From: Nectonema munidae
Taxonomy: Eukaryota > Nematomorpha > Nectonematoida > Nectonematidae
Direction of reading: 5' to 3'
Length of the DNA: 64,000 nucleotides
Assembly: GCA_030549495.1 (NCBI GenBank)
Contig: JAUIRK010001009.1
Coordinates: 62,001 to 126,000 of the forward strand
The translations under genes were made by a program, and so were the position numbers. Numbering within the stretch: the stretch's first letter is position 1; each line of letters begins with the position of its first letter. Below, piece by piece: positions 60,501 to 64,000 of this stretch. Below the pieces are notes generated by a model, which made no database searches, was not told the DNA's origin, and saw only the letters and a list, made by a program, of their open reading frames with translations.

Positions 60501-63024
60501 TTGTAGATGCCACTTAGTGTTGGAGTAGGAAGTAAAATTCCGCTCTTCTTGTGTTTAAATTTGCTGCCTTCACTCCTCACTTTTGTAAGAATTATCTGTT
60601 TCAGAAATTTCATCACTATTAACTTTTTTAACAAAGACATCTTACACTTCTACTTTTGTTTTAAGTAAAAGACATATTTATAATTCCTTTTTTCAACGCA
60701 TTTCATCCTATCGCCATTTTGAAATGACGTTAACGATTTCTTTGTTTATGCGAACATTTCAATCAAATATCATTCGCTTTTCTGGGATTATGTTCTTCAC
60801 TACATACTTAATCTACCCCATACGTTAATCATTTTTAAACTCAGATAAATATTTGCTATATAATTTCAAGATAGCACTTTTTATCTATCACTTTTTCTGA
60901 GACTGAGTTTCTTCCTGATATTTCCACGTACACAAGTTCTAATAACGTGACATATAGCATATCTTAATTAATATGATCTGTGGGTGTTTTGTAGTTAAAA
61001 ATGAGGTAGTGAAAGAGTAAATACCTGGAAATTTTTATCGATTATTATATTTGTTAGGAATTTTTGCCTTACATAAACTCCATAAGTACGAATCAATTCA
61101 TTTAACATCTAATCAACAGGAGAAACAAAAAGCAAGAGTCTATTTTTGTCAACACACAAAAAAGTCCAACCCTGAAATTTAATCAATTTAGTCTATTATA
61201 AATTATATAATATATTTATATTTTGATTTTTTAAGGATTACAATAAAGTTTTAATTCATTTAAAATGATTCTATATGTCAAAAATGTCAAAGAAATTTAT
61301 CATATAGTCAAATTTCATACGGATAAAAATGGAAGAGCCATTTTTCTACAAATAATATAATTTTAAATAATTTAAACTTTTAAAAAGTAAACTTTCTGAC
61401 TTGAATCCGTTGTTGTTTTTCAATTGAAAACAAAGATAAGAAATAATTTCACTAGGCCAAATTTTAAAAAAAAACTAGTTTTTTCATAAAAATACGATTT
61501 TTGGGTGAAAGCATAAGCCCAAATGGAAACTAATACACCTTAATCAAATCATAATAAGATTCACTGTCAAATTTAACAAACTCCCATATCCATTTACACG
61601 TGTATGTAGACACTAAAGTGGACCCAGTCATTAGACAGATGGATACAATAATACAAAGCATGGCCTTATTTCAGAAGCTGGTATTTGGGGCCTTATTAGT
61701 CCTTTTGCCGGGGCCGACCAATGAGTTAGACCAGCACTGATGAGCATTAATGAATAATTTAGGAACATGGGATGGTAACTACAGCCTAGTCTAGACATTT
61801 TGAGTGTGTATTTGTAGGTGTGTTCATATACTTTAGATCGTGTATATCAGATTGCGCTTGTTTCAATTCGAGCTTCAACTTTTCCACATTAGATAGGAGC
61901 TGTTCATTTTCTTTCTGCAAAATTGCACATTCTTTCCAACTTTTCTGCTTCTCCTCTCTTTCTACATTGTTTAAATCTCTTAACCTAAAAATAGAAAAGT
62001 TAAGTAGTTTTCCACTAAAATGTTAAAAATGCAAATATTCACATTTTAGCTTCTGTGAAAAAAATGAGTTTGAATTAGGCCACAATAACAATATTAACAA
62101 AAAAGGAGTATAAAAGTCTAGGCCCGCATCCCATATTTGATAGAGAGAGGTATTTTAGGTATTATTTGTCGTGGACATACGTACACCTAGAGTGCTATGG
62201 AGAGAAATTTCTCATTCAGAATTAATTAGAGTTAATTTTTCTTCTTTCTTTTGTTTCCCCCTCGTAACTTGATTTTGGTCATCATATGGAGTTGTTGAAA
62301 TCTCGATGAAGTTGCAAGACCTCCTTTTCCCCTCCTTTGAAATCTCGCACTGCCATTACATGTTTGTTTTTTTTGAAATAAAATTATCTATCTATCTATC
62401 TAGTCATGAAGTATGGTGAAAATATATGAAAATGACAAAAATTATTTAATTGAATAAATAACACCCACTTGACTTACAAAGTAGGTAGATAGATTGACGT
62501 ACTTGAATAAGTGCACCCAAAACCAGCTATCTAACACAAGGATGTGATTGTTGACTCAAAGAGAATCAGCGTGAATAACACTTCCCTTGACAAGATACAA
62601 AAATGAAAAAAGGCGCACTTAACAACAGCCTGCTTGAGCTTGTCGCTATTTTCGCTGTTGCTCTCGGCGACGCCCAGAGCACTTCCCCGGCTGCTCCTCT
62701 TACACTTTTCCAGTTCTTCTTCCAGCTTCTCCACTTTGTTGGAGAGCGCATCACAACGCTCTTCAGCCCATTCCTTGTCCAGAACCGCCATTTCATACCT
62801 CTCTTTCTCACTCTCATCGTCCTCCTTCGCTCGCATTCTCTCTTCTTCAAGCTTCTTCTGCAACTCCTTGTGTGCGATTTGCATTTTTGCCTTATACTCC
62901 ATCAACTGCTGCTTTTCAATCATCACTTTGCTCAATTCTGTCAACTTTGTCTTGTCCTCGCTCCTCTTCATCTTTAATGTCTCTACCTTGCTTTCCAAAT
63001 CCGCAAGCTTTAACTTTAACAAGC
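48521..63024 (-). CDS. DCTN1: Dynactin subunit 1 (p150Glued), coiled coil 1 to C-terminus
   Basis: This subunit forms the projecting arm of dynactin, binds dynein intermediate chain and recruits microtubules. Seven exons join in phase: 63024-62619, 61984-61832, 59099-58955, 57482-57150, 55303-55137, 53473-52855, 49627-48521 (TAG), about 975 residues. Coiled coil 1 shows ADLESKVETLKMKRSEDKTK, VLDKEWAEERCDALSNKVE, LKQAVVKLRDL (across a junction) and GAEEMIEALTNKCLEYEQL, all matching remembered human p150 (GAEEMVEMLTDR). The inter-coil domain follows with LVRHFLPCEFF, INKKFEM (across a junction) and LISLILEDRLDENF (human LIELLHKDQLDETV). The last exon ends coiled coil 2 with AENSRLRGTFMRESL (human HENSILKGAQMKASL). 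The CAP-Gly and basic N-terminus are upstream, off the window or unseen. The 52855 donor (AAG then GTCTTT) is the weakest junction. Confidence 0.95.
50026..51585. mobile_element. Second copy of the 15334-17954 hAT element, inverted and truncated
   Basis: Read on the complementary strand it follows the right two thirds of the 15-kb copy: the terminus CAGGGGCACATCC with a G tract and GCGAAAAT, the block around CGTTACAATTTTATATCAAT, the block GCAGCAAAAGCCAAC, the SINE, and the sequence beyond it to about 51585. The left third is absent. About 680 bases between the terminus and 50735 are extra relative to the other copy. It sits in the last dynactin intron. Confidence 0.8.
51380..51515 (-). mobile_element. 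tRNA-derived SINE, family B, inside second hAT copy
   Basis: Minus strand: TGGCAGGTTGGTTGAGATG, the B-box GGGTTCGATTCC, then TTTGGCATAAGCGGTACATC. It matches 16706-16852 and sits at the same place in the hAT element. Confidence 0.78.
53562..54411. mobile_element. Possible hAT-like element with G tracts
   Basis: The left end CAGGCCCGTAGATAGGAC and right end GGTAGCGCGGGCTCTG are roughly inverted. Inside are two long G tracts (about 53787-53810) and GGGGCTTGTGCCCC. No target duplication is visible, so the limits are uncertain. Confidence 0.35.
58516..58638. mobile_element. piggyBac-type MITE
   Basis: TTAA flanks both sides (58512-58515 and 58639-58642). The body starts CCCTTTCGTGACCAG and ends with its exact complement CTGGTCACGAAAGGG. 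It is 123 bases long, non-coding, in a dynactin intron. Its termini differ from those of the element at 39.5 kb, so it was moved by another piggyBac family. Confidence 0.92.
59584..60640 (-). pseudogene. Unclassified transposase-type ORF relic in dynactin intron
   Basis: Three minus-strand frames follow in order: 60640-60434 (KKSGILLPTPTLSGIYKAV), 60312-60109 (IVTDTTAVITGRCIGAVTRL and GCQYHILNTILKHVLND) and 60063-59584 (GGEMTWPFLIIYYLAIKLS, LINARCNSRAFITFILL, RSNICAERAIKVMQELLPFC). A D.T....G block, a CQ.H.LD.ILRH-like block and a late ERA.K.MQ block suggest a DDE-type protein of an invertebrate transposon, but I cannot name the superfamily. It is on the same strand as dynactin but in no splice frame with it. 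Confidence 0.6.
62150..62402 (+). mobile_element. LINE-type 3' end with (ATCT)n tail
   Basis: A segment of more even base composition ends TTTTTTTTGAAATAAAATT and then (ATCT)n at 62383-62402. A 3' end with a short tandem tail is usual for several non-LTR clades. It has no coding part and is in the first visible dynactin intron. Confidence 0.45.
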
Positions 63025-64000
63025 CTTGAAACAAAAATTATAAAAATATCGCAAGTTTCTCAAGATGAAAAAAGACTTAGAAAGTAAACATTTTGACTAA
63101 TGCTTTTAAAAACCTCTTGGGCATAATATAATGAAAGTACGAAGAGGTTTTGGCGTATTTTTAAACCTAATTTTTTTCGTAATGTAAAATCGCATCCGAA
63201 TAAAAAATACAATATTTAGAAAAATTATTGAAATTCGGAAAATAACTTTAAAATAGTAATAGTGGAATTTAAATAGGCAAGAATGTTTAATGTTAACTTA
63301 ACTAATGCTTTCATATTCTTTCTGCAAGCAATTGTATCTTTTTTTTTTATCTAACTCATTTATTCTAAATACAATACCAAATTCTGAAATCATTTTGTGT
63401 TTGAAACCTAAATTAAAAGTATTTTATGAAAATCTAAGCATCTTCTACTGCATCTTCTTTTTAGTTTCAATCTATTATCGTTTATTTAAAGCGCAAAATA
63501 TTCGTTAAACACTAACTTCGGTAATCGGTAATGATAAAATGATATCAGCCAATATTTCCAGAATAGCATTTTTATTCAGCCAGCATTGAAAAAGATCTTT
63601 AGATTTATTAATTCTATTACCCACATCAAATTTTCTAACTTTTTTTCTCTTTCTTTTAAAATTGTTGATTGCTTTATTGATTTGTTTTTGATGACAAAAA
63701 GTAACATCTAATCTAAAGCATACACTAATGCAGCAATGTATAATGGATCAGAGGATGTAGATGTGACTCTGACATCACACTCAACCCATCTTGAGAAGAA
63801 GTGTATATGTATGCGTCGAAAGAAGAAAGTGTATAATGTTAGGTTTGTGTGTAATGTGTTCACATGTCTGATGAGTGCAGAATAAAAATTTAAGGAAGTT
63901 TTATCGTAATAAAATTAAAATCGTACAGAATGTCTATATTTATGGTATTTCAATTTTTCCATACGTAACTTTGAACCGTAATTTTATCAAAAAAGTTATC
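63025..64000. other. Right-edge sequence upstream of the first dynactin exon seen
   Basis: The 63024 boundary follows TTTCAAG and needs one base from an earlier exon, so this is intron. I looked for a CAP-Gly exon on the minus strand and found none. Confidence 0.45.

Noticed and set aside
62603-63087. Several serine- and leucine-rich plus-strand open frames
   Set aside because: They are antisense to the first visible dynactin exon; its lysine/glutamate-rich coiled coil gives Ser/Leu/Phe-rich complements.
1-64000. LTR retroelements, endogenous viruses, Polintons
   Set aside because: I looked for paired long direct repeats with retroviral-type proteins and for capsid-like frames and saw none; the direct repeat at 39.1 and 41.6 kb belongs to piggyBac.
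1-64000. CRISPR array, bacterial operon or contamination
   Set aside because: The regular repeats are minisatellites without spacers, and the genes have spliceosomal introns and animal homologues.

Overview
The window is animal nuclear DNA. It is very AT-rich (judged by eye, not counted), and its coding exons are islands in a large amount of decayed transposon sequence. Three host genes are supported by exon chains with consistent splice phase. (1) On the minus strand at the left edge are the first exons of a divergent alpha-catenin-like gene (5134 to 641, running off the window). (2) On the plus strand is CCT3, the gamma subunit of the TRiC/CCT chaperonin (29656 to 46684), complete except for about a dozen N-terminal residues. 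(3) On the minus strand at the right edge is dynactin subunit 1, p150Glued (63024 down to 48521), from coiled coil 1 to the stop; the CAP-Gly end lies outside the window or was not found. CCT3 and dynactin converge, with about 1.8 kb between their stops. Alpha-catenin and dynactin p150 point to a metazoan. The strong protein divergence suggests a fast-evolving invertebrate; I cannot name the species.

Layout: 0.6-5.1 kb, alpha-catenin exons with a hAT relic in the large intron. 5.1-29.6 kb, no host gene I can name; a graveyard of hAT elements (several with recognisable 8-base target duplications), a Tigger/pogo relic, two tRNA-derived SINE families, a LINE relic, fold-back palindromes and tandem repeats, plus one orphan exon-like segment at 27.9 kb. 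29.6-46.7 kb, CCT3, whose introns are either about 50-65 bases or 1-5 kb; the big ones hold two decayed piggyBac copies, a hAT relic, SINEs and one nearly intact piggyBac element (39525-42039). 48.5-64 kb, dynactin, whose introns hold a second copy of a large hAT element, a piggyBac MITE, an unclassified transposase-type relic and a LINE tail.

The three host genes belong to unrelated housekeeping systems (cell adhesion, protein folding, dynein transport) and do not form a pathway. The most informative new material is in the transposons: a nested hAT element that can be read as a stack of insertions, SINE sequence carried inside a hAT family, and several families whose ends are built from short tandem words. 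I saw no clear new enzymatic or defence system, no CRISPR, no rRNA and no prokaryotic operon.
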